Assembly: GCA_021234535.1 (NCBI GenBank)
Contig: CM037850.1
Location: 17,407,990-17,471,989 of the forward strand
Direction: 5' to 3'
Origin: Stichopus chloronotus
Lineage: Eukaryota > Echinodermata > Holothuroidea > Aspidochirotida > Stichopodidae
DNA: 64,000 bases
Below the pieces are notes generated by a model that searched no databases, was not told the DNA's origin, and saw nothing but the letters and a program-made list of their open reading frames with translations. Made by a program: the position numbers and the translations under genes. Of the stretch, positions 1-43,500 are shown piece by piece (within the stretch, counting starts at the first letter, position 1; each line of letters opens with the position of its first letter).

Positions 1-911
1 TCCACAATATCATGAGGTAAATCTGCAATATACCCTATATTCATTTTCACTGGTGTCAAATTTTAATATGAAATGAGGTCTTGAATTTCAAAGAAAAACA
101 AATATTTCTTGCAGTAGTTTGCCCCTGTTCCATGGCATTTTGGAAACCCTGAGGCAACTGGAAATCTCATCCCATTTTTTTCATTGAAAATATGTATAAT
201 TTCATTCACTCCTTTAACTGTCTCATATACATTTAAAGTACTGTATTTACATTAAATGTAAGATGGGTTGATGGACAAGATGGGTAAGTTTTTCTTCCAT
301 GACCGGCCTATTCCTTGATATGACTCTTGTCATTGTATGCACCATTCTGAAGGTGGACACTTATTTGTTTGACTGTGTATTCATTCTTCTTGTGTAAGTT
401 TACCAGCTACAATCAGCTTGACCATACCTGCACACCTGGAGTCCCACTTAGACCTAAAATCTCCAATGACCAAAAGTGTAGCTAATAGCATATTCTAGGA
501 ACTTATTGTGGTTAAGTGTAGCAGACTCAAAACGAATATTGAACCTTCTCATTTTGCTCAGTCGTGATTGCTCGCCAGAAGAGTCACACATAATGTGTTA
601 AATACCGAATGTTTCACAGATCACTGGATTATATCCCTAATGAGTTTTTTGAAACACTGATATATCTAACAGACATTGCATCCATTTGTGTTTGTGGAGT
701 ATGACATAAAGTTCAGTGATGGATCATTCAAATTAAATTACATCTAGTGCTTTCTTGTCTGCTGTGTCTGTGGTTTTACAAATTGCAGAATTTTTGTTGA
801 AAGATGATTTTAGTGTGGTCTGAAAAATCTGCCGTCAAGAAGAAACGGTGCAAACCAGTCTTCAAAAAAGAATGATCCCCTTCATGAACAACTTTCGCTT
901 TGCTTCAACAG
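1..911. other. intron sequence upstream of first visible receptor exon
   Basis: No exon with a usable reading frame and splice sites is evident here. An in-frame stop at 821-823 precedes the first exon's frame, so the exon must begin after it. This stretch is best read as the 3' part of an intron of the phosphatase gene. Confidence 0.5.
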
Positions 912-31503
<30,592 letters not shown>

Positions 31504-31687
31504 GGGATGTCAAAGAGGGTATTACATTTTTCTTCAAAGGCACCCTTAATATTCCTCGCATGCAGGGTATCAAATCGATTGACTGGTGGTGACGTACCAA
31601 TCATGTGGTACCTCTTCTGAATGGAAAATTCTGTTTTGGCACAGTTGACTGAGCTGGACTCAAAATTCACCAATTTGGTATAGCTAC

Positions 31688-31718
<31 letters not shown>

Positions 31719-34700
31719 GATAGATTATTAAATTATTTTTGTAACAGTGTAGATGCAAAACTGTGCCCATTTTTTTTTTAAATTCAGCAAATATCTAAAC
31801 TATTGCACAATGTGTTTGAGGTTTGTTTCTGTTTCAGTGGAAGTGTTTAGAACTTCAAATTTTTTTTAAATGTAACTTTCATTAAAAAAAGAATAATTTA
31901 GGTATTATTCATCATTACAATGTTATAAGTTTAATGCTGCCAAACTGATGTTGCTTTCGGTATATTTTGAGGAGAAATATCAAGATGACATTTTTTTTTA
32001 ACTCGGTGAATTGCAATAGTAATAATAATATTTTTCTTCATGCCTCACTTACCTGTCTCCACACAACTAATGCACATCCCACTACTGTGCCAGAAACCAT
32101 TAAAATAATAACACTTGTCAGTGTCATGTGAGATGCAGCTTCTGAGTACTTCATGGCAGTAGCATGCACGAGGAGTTGAAGGGGAGGGGGGATGGCCCTC
32201 CTATGCAACTGGTCAAGGGAAAATGGCCAGTTCACTGGAAATCACGTAATCTGATGAATTATCAAAAGTTAAATTTTAAGGAAAAGGAATTTCAGCATAC
32301 CATTATACACAGCAGACAACCAGTTGATTGCTCTATTTTGCTTTTATTGAACCCTGAAAAAATTCCAACAGGAGAGGGATGCCCCCTCCTTGAACATCCC
32401 CATGTCAGTTGGGGTGAAAAAAATACTCCATAATATCTGGCCTCCCCCCTTCACCACCACCCCGCCCTCCTATGTGGTGAATTGTGTGCTAAACACTCCT
32501 TGCGTAATGGTGTGTACACTAACTTCCACATTCATGGACAATTCTTGGAAACTTTGCTTTTCCAAATCTAACCATTCATTTGACTGTGCTGTTTGATTTC
32601 ATTGGTAACAGTTTAATAAACTACTTATCTTTCCTCTGTCGTAGTTACAGGTGGTCGTCCTATAGCAATGCCTTTCTCACTCATTTGTTTAAATTTTTTT
32701 TTAAATATTTGTTATTTTGCTGTCCATGACCAAATTCACTGTTTCATTTACCAAACAAGGAGCTGAATGTGTGTTTTGAAGTATCAAGGGATGCTTAAAT
32801 GTCTTTGTCCTTGGTCTCATCATCAAGTGTGCTACGTATAGCTAACAGTATAGAGAAGTACCTCTCAGATGGTTGAGAATATTAACAACCATTTCACTTT
32901 TCAATTATCCTATGACTCATCTTGAAAATTAATCATGATATTAAAGTATCAATGAAAAGAAGTTTCAATAGATGTGCCCTTTTTAGCAAAGTAATGAAAA
33001 CAGGGATGAAAATTTTTCCTTTCATAGTATTCCATGAAAATATAAATCAAACCTTCATTCCATGGGTTATTATTTGTACATTAATTCATCTTTAGTTCCT
33101 CTATGTGTGGTCATCAGTCAATGGACTTTCCAACCACATAACTTGACTACCTGTGCTGCCTTACTTGAGTCTTCCAGAACACCTGTTGCCATGGTGATAC
33201 ATGTAAATACATTGTGGGTAATGGTAGCCTAACCAGATGGTTTCAGTACTATGCAATCATGGTATACATTCCATATATATTCCAATGTGGATAAACATGG
33301 TGAACAGAAATTTGCCTTATCAAGTGTCACATAAAGTCAAAATTATGTCCTCCAAATACTCCAAGCAGAAGACATTCTGTAATCTTTAAAGTTGAAATAT
33401 GAGTTGTATAGGCAATCACCTGGTCATCTACCTTCTTTTTCTGTCTGGGTTTCAGGGAAGAGAGAGTGTGGGAAAAGATCACATGTCACACAGTCTGAAT
33501 GAGAACTATGCACTCATCTTCCAGGTAATTGAATATGAAACTTGTCTCCACAGTTTTGTTGGCCCTACAAATTTCAGACTCTACAAGAAAGCATAGCAGT
33601 CAATCACGTACTTGAAATCAAACAGACCATTTGCAACGGATATGATTATTCATGTATGCAAAAATGGTGTTTAAAACAATGTTATGCTCTAGTGGCTATG
33701 ACATATTTCACAGAATTTGACTTTCAGTGACAAATTTTTAATTCATATTCCAGCTTCAACACTGGTTATTTGTTCTGTACTTAAAAACTACTCACTTGGT
33801 AACATACAAATCAAAGACCAGCCCATCATAAAGAAAAATTTGACACATAATAATGTAGTTGATACAACTAATTTACTTAAGCTTTGATTAGTGCATGATC
33901 ACAAGATTACCTGTTTTCTCTCTATACATTAAGAAATCATGTCAAAATTCTATGTTACAATGCTATTGGATATACACAAGGATTTTATCTGTTCGACTTT
34001 TTTCACAAAACATAGGAGTCATAATTTTTGTGGTAAATTTCTCATAATCATATTCTGGAAGATTCATGTGGTTGGTTATGGAAAAGTTGAGATTGAGAAA
34101 AATGATGATTCATTTTAAGATTGCTGAAGTAGTAAAAATACCTGACTCGTGGAATGTTGACTGTTGTTTTTCAATCTATCACTGTGTTGTTAATGGAAAA
34201 GGTATTGACTTCAGTGAAGGCCAGTGTATATTTTTATCGGTATTAAGCCTGTTTTTTCATTATTTTTACAAACCAGCTTTTGGGGTAACCTGACACAAAT
34301 TGCAAGATAATCATGCCAAATGGGACTAAGTCATTGCTAAAAAACTCTTACATGTGAAACTATCGAGAGTTAATAGAGTCTGTAAAAACTTTCCCTTGGC
34401 GACGGCCTAACCACTCCCTGTGTTTGTGAGTGTACCAAAAATAATGTTCAAAAACTTTCTCAAGAAACTTTTAATCAGTGTGTGTTATTATCGGTGGATC
34501 ACCAAGGTTTTACTTCTCGAGGTGATAACATTTGAATATGTCAAGATTTTTACATGATTTTAGTATTTTAATTGTTTACACTCTGAGCTTTCTATCTATA
34601 CATATATGTAAACTATCAAGACAATGAGTGGCTGGTGGAATCATTAGTTAACAAGTGATTTTTCTCTTTCAAAGAATTATGATACTTTTAGCCACTGAGC

Positions 34701-34870
34701 CCACTGTTATTACTTGCTTTTTTTTATTAATTTGTCATTTAGTATTTCTATGCCAATTTTCTTGCCACACAGGTTCAACATATTTTGTTACATTAAGTAT
34801 ATTGTGCCTTAATAGTAAATTATATCTTACTTATTTACTTAATAAAGTTAAACTTTCCATTGTTAAACTA
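31504..34870 (+). other. probable 3' UTR / downstream region of the receptor gene
   Basis: No further coding exon can be joined in frame. AATAAA at 32615-32620 and a second AATAAA at 34841-34846, the latter followed by GT-rich sequence, are candidate polyadenylation signals. An isolated exon-like segment (33456-33524) lies inside. Poly-T runs occur near 31690-31720. Confidence 0.4.
34841..34846 (+). terminator. candidate polyadenylation signal of the receptor gene
   Basis: Canonical AATAAA followed within 25-50 bp by GT-rich DNA (TTGACTTGTGTTGC). It lies 3.3 kb past the stop, with no opposing gene in between. An earlier AATAAA at 32615 is an alternative. Confidence 0.4.
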
Positions 34871-37475
34871 TGTTGACTTGTGTTGCTTTCTCTTTATTTT
34901 TAAAGCAGGATGTGCTGTTGAAAGAATAAAAAAAATTGCCTTCATGTTTAATCTTCCGCCATTTCTTCCATTTGATTCCGATCTGGAAATAACGTCTATG
35001 CCACGTTTCTTTCAGGAGCAATGTCATTGATTAGAGTGCTAATTACAATAGGAAGAGGAGTGATTTAGTTTTTTTTTCTGCTAAGAATAGTGGGACTAGA
35101 CCCTGTGGTAAATGTACTTTTGTAAGAATGCTACCACAACAAAACTCCAATGCAAACACATTTTCTTTATTAATTAGGCTCTATTTGGACAAATAGACTA
35201 CTGTACAGGAGTTTTAACAACATTTTACGACTGTAATAGAAATAGCCAGGCCTTTGCTGTACTATAGAAAATGCAGGAATAACAGCACATCCAGCTTTAA
35301 TGTTTTAATTTTGTAGCATTATTATCAAGTGCTACAGGACAAAATCGCTTCATAACAGGACAATCATTATCAACATTATGTGCAGAAAAGTAGAAAGTAC
35401 AGGCAAGACTTGCGTAGGTACGTCCAAAAGATTTAATATGCCTGATACAGGAAATACAGCAGTTGTACAATAATGCGGCATAAACACACACACACACACA
35501 TACACACATTGGTTGAAAGTTATGGTTATAGTGAGCTGTGATTATATTTGAAAGAAAGCACCATCATCAACGTAACATGGGTGTAGAAAAGGTATAAATG
35601 TTCCCCAAAAATGAAAAAAAAAAAAAAAAAAAGTTGTGCATTATGTTAAGGTTTAAATCAAAAGTGTTTTGCATTAGGAATGCTGGATGAACTGAACTGA
35701 ATAGCTGGTGATTTTGCCTTTTTTTCAGATTTTCGGGGGGATACCGGCTGTCTGCATCAGCTTCACTTTTGTAATATGTGGCATACATCAACCAATTTCC
35801 AGAATATATTCTAACCTGAGATCACTACAAGACGACAAAACTCAATTCAGCCAACTCATCTACGACAACCAATTCGAGGTTTATAGCAAATTGGTAGTAA
35901 CACTGACATGTGACACTGCTTGATGGAGGGGGGGTTCATGCACATGGATGAGAAAACAATGACAGGAGTAACTGAATCAGCCAAGGTCTGACAGTCTGAC
36001 CTCCACAACAGCAGGCAAATGATGTTAGTACTGTGGCATGTAATCACATACATATTCTCAACCAAAACACTGAGGAATTAAAGCAGGTGTTGTTGTTAAT
36101 GTGTTTTAAAAGTGCACCAAAGGCCTGTCTGACACTTCTTACCATTGAAAACAGCTAAAAAGACTGTAATACAATGATCTATTTTTACCAAAAATTAATT
36201 TAAAAACAAATCAACAAATTTCCAAAAGATTTCATCTTTAGCGGATCCTGTGGAAAAGGTACCGAACTTAAGGGAGAAGAAACCACAAGGTCAGAACTGA
36301 GCTGCTGAAAAAAAAAAAAAAATTAATCTTTATTCTGCTGTTATTAATACTCCAATTAGTACAAATTCTCTTGAAAGGAATGTGGCATAGGTATTGTTTT
36401 CCAGGTTGGTATTACGAGAAAGATGGAACTTAGACCAATGATACAGGCTATCTTTTTCATCAAACAGTACATCATCCTATGATTGACAAATCAGGCATTC
36501 TGGTAGTAAGCATTTGCTCGATGTTTTTTTGCAAATATCAACTGCAGATAAAAGCAATATCAATGAGAAATTAAAAAGCAGAAACACTTAAACTGACATA
36601 TCTACAAACTTCAGAATGTCCCAATTGTTACTACATCACTGTACCTTTGCTATAGAGCCAACTGGTCACACAAAGGACCCACCAAGGTCCATGAAACAAA
36701 AGGTGTTCCCGTAAATTTTGTGTGATTCCGTACTTCTACCTCAAGACTGCACGTCTGTTGTGCAAACCTTCTGAAAGCAGATTTTTGTGGTTGGAAGGTT
36801 GATGGACAGGTAAATGTTTATCAGTCGAATATTTTACGATGTGTCACAACAACAGAACTTTTATGGAAGGAGGTATGCGAGAGGAATGTTACCCACATCA
36901 CATGAAGTGTAAGTGTTTCTTGGGTAATGAGGCACTAGAAATTGATATGTATGAAGCATGGAAAATTATGGATTATAAACAGAAATAAAACAATGCAAGA
37001 CAAGAAGAGTATACACTAAAATACCACAAATCTGAGCACCAGTGGAATTAAAGAGATATCCTATGAGCTCTTTTCCTCTAAGGGTTGTTAAAAGCAACTT
37101 TGATCAGTACCAGCAAGTATCTGCATATCTCTTGAGTTTACCATTGTGATTAAGTTTGGAGATGGGATTATTAAAAACAACCATTTGCCACAAAGTTTCT
37201 TGAATGCTGAAACAAAATTGACATTTTTCCCACTCCACATCTGTTCACAATTTGAACAAAAGGGACCCATAGTGGCCAATAAATAATCTTCGAAATAACA
37301 ACTGGTAAACTCATCCACTCATCAGCACCTACTGCTTCTAGTCTTCCAAGTACTCCATGGTACATGCAGTGACCACCGGATGAAAACAACATTCTCTGTT
37401 GTCAGCTCCTCTAGATTCAATCAAAGCCATAGAGATTACCATTCCAGTATGTTCATGCCGGTCTCCAAGTCGGCG

Positions 37476-37513
37476 TCACTCTTTTGTCCCCGGTGACAAG
37501 AAAATTACGTCAT
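37476..37513 (-). CDS. SSBP1: SSBP1 last coding exon (38 nt)
   Basis: Minus-strand acceptor GCGTTTTAG, then DDVIFLSPGTKE and TGA (37478-37476). It completes the codon left open (phase 1) by the previous exon and matches the family ending (D.IIFLS.QTKE). Confidence 0.92.
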
Positions 37514-40500
37514 CTAAAACGCAACCGAAACAGACAAAGCTTCCCTGAATTGAGGAAATGCTTGAAGACAACTACGATGTGAACTGATTTGAAAATGCAA
37601 CTGACGAAACTAAGAATTATTTTGGTTTAAATTCTTTTGTTTCAAATATTTTAAATCAAAGTTAACATTTCCTTCTAGTACAATGCACTTAACAGAAAAG
37701 GTCTTTTCACTTTCAAAGGTTGTTTGTTGAACGGCCGAGTCACCGTGACAGCCATTCATATTATAATATCCAAACTTTACATGGCACAAAGCCACAGACG
37801 CCCACTTTCGTAATCCTTCAACTACGTTGAAGTCAAAACTAATTTAACCTTTAAACAACTAAAACCTCAAAACAAATACTGAAATATGTAGTTTGAATTC
37901 TGCCAATTACTTACAGATATAATGGTTAACTGTATGCCCTTATAAAGTACAGAGAGGCATACCTCATGTCCACTTCTTAACTTCTTTTAAGCTGCTATTT
38001 TTGTAATGGTGGCTGATATTTTTATCAAAATACTTGCTGATGTACGATCCAATCCGATACTATCAAGAATATTCTCCTGTGAAGAACGTTTATTTTGTGT
38101 CTCAATGTATCCTAGAGTCTCTGGAGTGAATCTATCATGATTTCAAAATCATTGTAAATTTTATCGAACTAGATAAATAGCCTCTGAGAACTATAAAAGA
38201 CAATCCCCCAAACATTCAAACATTACATTCTCAGATCGAAAAATGTTCTCTTAAGGCACTTCTGAAATCCTACCGTGGTTTACTGATTAGTGCATCCCCC
38301 TTTGCAAATACAGTTTAAGATATTACTGAACATCGGCAAATTGAATTTGCTAAATCCAATGTTTTACTCACAGTGTAAACATCGGTCTGATACGATGTCT
38401 GATTCAATTATTGGTTGATCCCTTGTACATACAATCTTTAGTTTCTTTGCATGATAGATACAACAAAGCACTAGACTTGTTTTTCTTAAAAGGTTCACTT
38501 AGTTTTTGATTACACTCAAACTCATGAACTTAAACTTCCTAAGATCAAAACACATCAATAAAAAATCAGATGGTGTCATTTATACTTGCCTTTCACACCA
38601 TGTGTAGCAGCTAGTGATACAGTTTAGAGCAACAAAATACGCAAAAACAAATTCTTAAAAATGTTGGGAAGTTGAATATAGAACCCTCATTGGATTGATG
38701 CCGATGAAAATAATTTCGAAAGAGAGCAAATGAGGGGAAGGAAGAAACTGAAGAAATTTTTCATTCTAGCAGTTACTACAATACAACACACCTGCTTTGA
38801 TGTATGTCTCCCGCCTCTCAACTTCCTCTTCGTCCGTCCAAAGACTGTACTTCAGCTGACCCTGCACTAACAAACGAGATCTGTTGTGACATATAGAAAG
38901 AGAAAAACATGATAACAGATTCCTCTAAGTTGAATATATTGAACATTAGAAACAACACACTCCTTCTGGCATCTCAAATGTTTTAAAAATTCCCTGTTTT
39001 CACGATATGTTGGAAAATATTTGGAAAAAGAAATTGGTATCCTTCCTTAAACAAATCTATGTACTCATTGATGAATTTTTCAAATGATGGAAAACTGCCA
39101 CTGCTGTCTAGGTGATATTCATCAAGACTTCATTTAAAGGGGCCCATTCAGTTGATATCGTCTATATTGTGATGAATTTGAAGGAAACAGTTGCATGAAA
39201 TATGTCTAAATATCCTTAGAGGTCCTGTATCTATTTCCATAGTAACTGAAAATGTGAGCATTTGGGGTTTTTTTTTTCTATGATGAGCAGGGTTGCCTGT
39301 TGTGAATACCTTATGGTAATATGTGATTTTTTAATCATTAATTACACTATCTTTGTTGCTTCAGTTGAGTGTCAGATGTTCAGAATCTCTTAGTTTGACC
39401 ATTCACCATCAGCATGTGAGAAATAAAAGGTGTGACAACAATTATATGAGTTTTGTGAACCAACTCATTGAGTCCCTTTAAAACTAATACCTGCAGGTGT
39501 CAGGATTGCCATGGTTGCAAAACTTACCCAGCTGATGCATACACGTAGACATTATCTCTGAGATTTGGTTGAAAGATCTTTATTCTATGCCATTCAGTGG
39601 TTTGAACAAAGGTGTCTGACCCCTCTGCAAAAAAAAAAACAAAGAAGAGACTGGAATGATAAAACTTTGAAAAGCAAAGATGAGGGAGATGCGGAGAAGC
39701 AGGGCAGGGTGGCGGAACATAGATGAAAGAAAGTCATTAACTACAAGGATCTCTCATAAGTTCATCAGCAAACATTGGGATACGTGTTTCAAAAAAAAAA
39801 CATACCCAATCAGTAACACATTGAGGGCTCATGCACTTTCTAGGAAATCAATTTTCATGACACTTCCAGGACATAAAGAAAAACATTTCCATAATGTTTG
39901 TGTTGGAATCTTAAATAAAATATTCAACTTTAACAGCAAAAGCCAAAGCAATATTAGGTGAAAAGAAATACTGATTTTTATATTATGAGTGAAAATACAT
40001 TTTGATAATAAAACAGAGAAGGAACAAAGTCATTATGTCACTTTGTTGAAATTTGCATGACTTTTCTTAAACTACACACAATTTCTCTGAATTTCAAAAC
40101 TTTTCCAGGAATTGAAATAATTTTCCCAATTTTCATGACTTCCCCATGGTTTTTCTTATCACATGAACCCTGCGCACTTATTCATTCATGTTTCTTTTAA
40201 TCTATAAGATGGTGGCACCTTGCCATGGTAGTGAGAGATTTAGACAAACAGTATACAAAAGCTTTTCTTAAAACTGACAAATTTCCACTGCTGTCTCAGA
40301 GGGATGCCATTCTCATTCACATGTTTAGATACAGAGTGCTTTGTCGTTCTGTGGCCATAAGATGATATAACCGTTTAAATTGATGTAACCCTGGACGAGT
40401 CAACATGAAATGAATGTACCACGAATAGAGAATTAAGGCCAGTCCCAAACTTGTCATTCCAACCTCAAAAATGGCAAACCTTACTGTTCTTGAGAGAAAA

Positions 40501-43500
40501 ACTCAGAAATCACATTATCAATGGTTTCTAAAGTAGGAAGAGTTTTTTTTTTTCCTTCATAACCTTCACAGTTTATAGCGTTTCCAATATAAATTATTCA
40601 CTTTTGGACAACGAGACATCTGCGATTCAATAATAACTTAAGCAGCTAACAAAGTAACACGAATAAATTCATCCTGTCTTTCCTACTATGTACATGCAAC
40701 TGTAAAAGACAGATGTTTCCCAGTAATATATATATATGTGCAAAGCTACACAAAATAACATCTACCATCTCAAACGATAATTCCCTGCACACCGTCAACA
40801 TTCTGAATTTTATTGTCTGCCCTCTATTGCTACAGGGTATTTGTCTTCATACTGCATGTTGATCACGAAAGTAGAACCTTAAAACTGAGTCTTCAGCTGG
40901 CTGGGGTTGTTGCACTTAAACACTGCAGGGACAACCTGCAGGTTTCAATATTGCAATGGCAACCTCTATTTTAAAAAAGTGTGATTCTTGACTTAAGAAG
41001 CTTTGCAGTGTGTAACTGATTTAGAATTTCAGGTCATATTGTGACTCAGAAAATGAGGGAGGATTTGAGTGGGACTTGAGGCTTAGAGAGAATCCCTACA
41101 TGTGAGAAAAAGGCACTGTCATTGGCAGTATTTACTAAAAAATAGGAGAAAGTGAAGGTGATGACATATTTTTGTGCTAAACATGTATGGTGTATTGTTA
41201 CTCCAGTGTTAATTTGAAAGTTGGGAAAGAGGTTTTTGGCAAAAATTTTTCCTCAGTGGGATGAAAGTTACAACATTTTAATTCTGCAGTAAACCGGTTT
41301 AATCAGTGACAGAAAGCATTGACCTTCATCTAAATAACGCCCTCTATGGTGTTGCAACAGAGTGATTGCCACCGTGAGATCTGGCATTTGCACCAAGTGT
41401 TGACGCTCGAAACCGAGAGACACGTAGTGAAACCGGGAGTGTTGACAAGGCTCTTAGTGGTCATAAATAAACAGAAGCACTGAGCAGCATATGATATGCA
41501 CAATAACATGGGGTAACCTAATAACACATTTCATGACCCTTCATGCATGGTGCACCTGCATGGTCCTATTGTCATAATTCACTGAGCCTATTGTGCAATC
41601 CTTCTATCCATGTGATCTCCTGTAGTAAGTACTATAGTCTCAAAGGGACTGTTATTTGATGCCTTTGTGATGAAAACAAATAAAAATGAAACTCGCCTCG
41701 GTTTTGAAGAGGTACAATGACATTACAGAACAGACTGTGCTGTGGCTTTGAATGTATCGAAACCGATCTTATGATTCTTCCCCTCCGGTTCCTTTTTTTG
41801 CGAAAGACAGTTGGCTGTTGACAATGACACCTTTTACCTTCATTTCAGAGAAGGCTAAGTTCTGGTTATCATTTCATACAAAGTGGACTGAAAGTCTACA
41901 ATTACAAAGAAAATATGTTTCAGAGATTGAAAAATAAATCCTATTCATCTCTAACTCCCATCTTCATGGTTTGACTCCATTGCTAGGACACAAAAAGGTT
42001 CAAAGACATTTACTTATAGTCCATTTTGCAATAATTTGGGATGTCCTTCCTGTACAACTAGCATTACTTGTATTAGGGAGAACTGAAATTTACTAGTTTT
42101 TCCCAACCTGCCAGTAACAGGTCGGGGAAAGAAAGATTTCCCGCTCCAGTGCACTTCATTAGCTTGTCGTCTCTCTCTCTGTCCATGATCGTTTCCTGCG
42201 CATACACAGTGGTCATGTAAAAGGCATGCCTCTCAATAGTGCTAGACAGTATCAGACACTTGGATGGGTCTTAACAATAGGGTTGTTACAGATGTTGTGG
42301 TTGACTATTTATTTACCCATGGATAAACTCTGCTGCAATTTTTTTTTTAAAGTAGCTAATGGGAAATTCCTCTCATGAGCTTTACTTTCCTTTTGCAAAT
42401 TGAAAGATTTATCTAACCTTGTAAAGTTTACTCCTTCCTCAAATAGCATGCTGTATGGACTCACACCATAACAGTAAAACAGTGATCACACTCTGTAACA
42501 CAGTGAAATGGCTTTCAAAAGGAAAAACAAATAGAGCAGATGCAAGAATGACATCACAAATTATTGCACAATCTACCATTTTTAGTTATTTCGATAACCT
42601 TTAACATTCTACATCTCAGCTCAGGAATGTAGTGTGAAGATGGAAGTTGGACCATTTGATTTAAATACAATTTTTAAGCTTTGTCACATATATTTTCCAA
42701 ATTTTTTCACTTGAGCTACAATTTCAACTAACCCAAAGGGTTTTAACACATTTTCTCTAGTTTTACTGAGTTTTACACTTACTCGGTTTGTAATACTCAT
42801 TTGTGGCGAGAGAGATATGCAGCACTGGATGGTCAGATTCTTTTCCCCGCAGGTTAATGTTTCCAACCCTTCCAAGTAGAGTCACTTTATTCAAAGCTGC
42901 AAGTAAATGGTATAGAAACAACAATATCGATGATGAAAGCAACAATACTGATGGTAAAAGCAACCATACTGATGATAAAAACAACAATATTGATGATAAA
43001 ACAACAATATTGATGATAAAGCAACGATATTGATGATAAAAGCAAAAATATTGATGATAAAAGCAACAATATCGATGATAACAGCAACAATATTGATGAT
43101 AAAGAACAACTTCCAAAAATCACCATAAAACATTCAGGGTTAGTTAAGAGGAGAAGTATGTATCACTTTTATCTGTTTTTGTACAGTACTTGACAGGAAC
43201 AATGACTGCAAGTTATTGTTACCATACTTAATGCTTATACATCACATATCACCACACATAAAAAGGTTGAAGTTAAATTCTTCCAAAGCCACGTGCTTAC
43301 GTGAGCCGGGGCTTTCCTAACGTTCTCTCAGCGTTGAACGTACACAAGTTTTAAATCCCATGGACCCTAGTGACTATTACAGGTTAACTCACCAACATTG
43401 CTGGTACTCAGTGCAACAGCTGAGTGGATGAGGCAGACAAAGTTAGGAGCCTTTCTCCTAGAACACAATGCAACACACTGCACCATTTTTTGAGGATGCA

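Noticed and set aside
35708..35923. 71-residue plus-strand frame after a good pyrimidine tract and CAG
   Set aside because: No donor in a useful phase and no recognisable protein features; it lies in the convergent intergenic region.
42763..43133. Minus-strand frames rich in YHQYCCF or LSSILL motifs
   Set aside because: Produced by the AACAATATTGATGATAAAAGC minisatellite; only the part overlapping 42783-42896 is coding (SSBP1).
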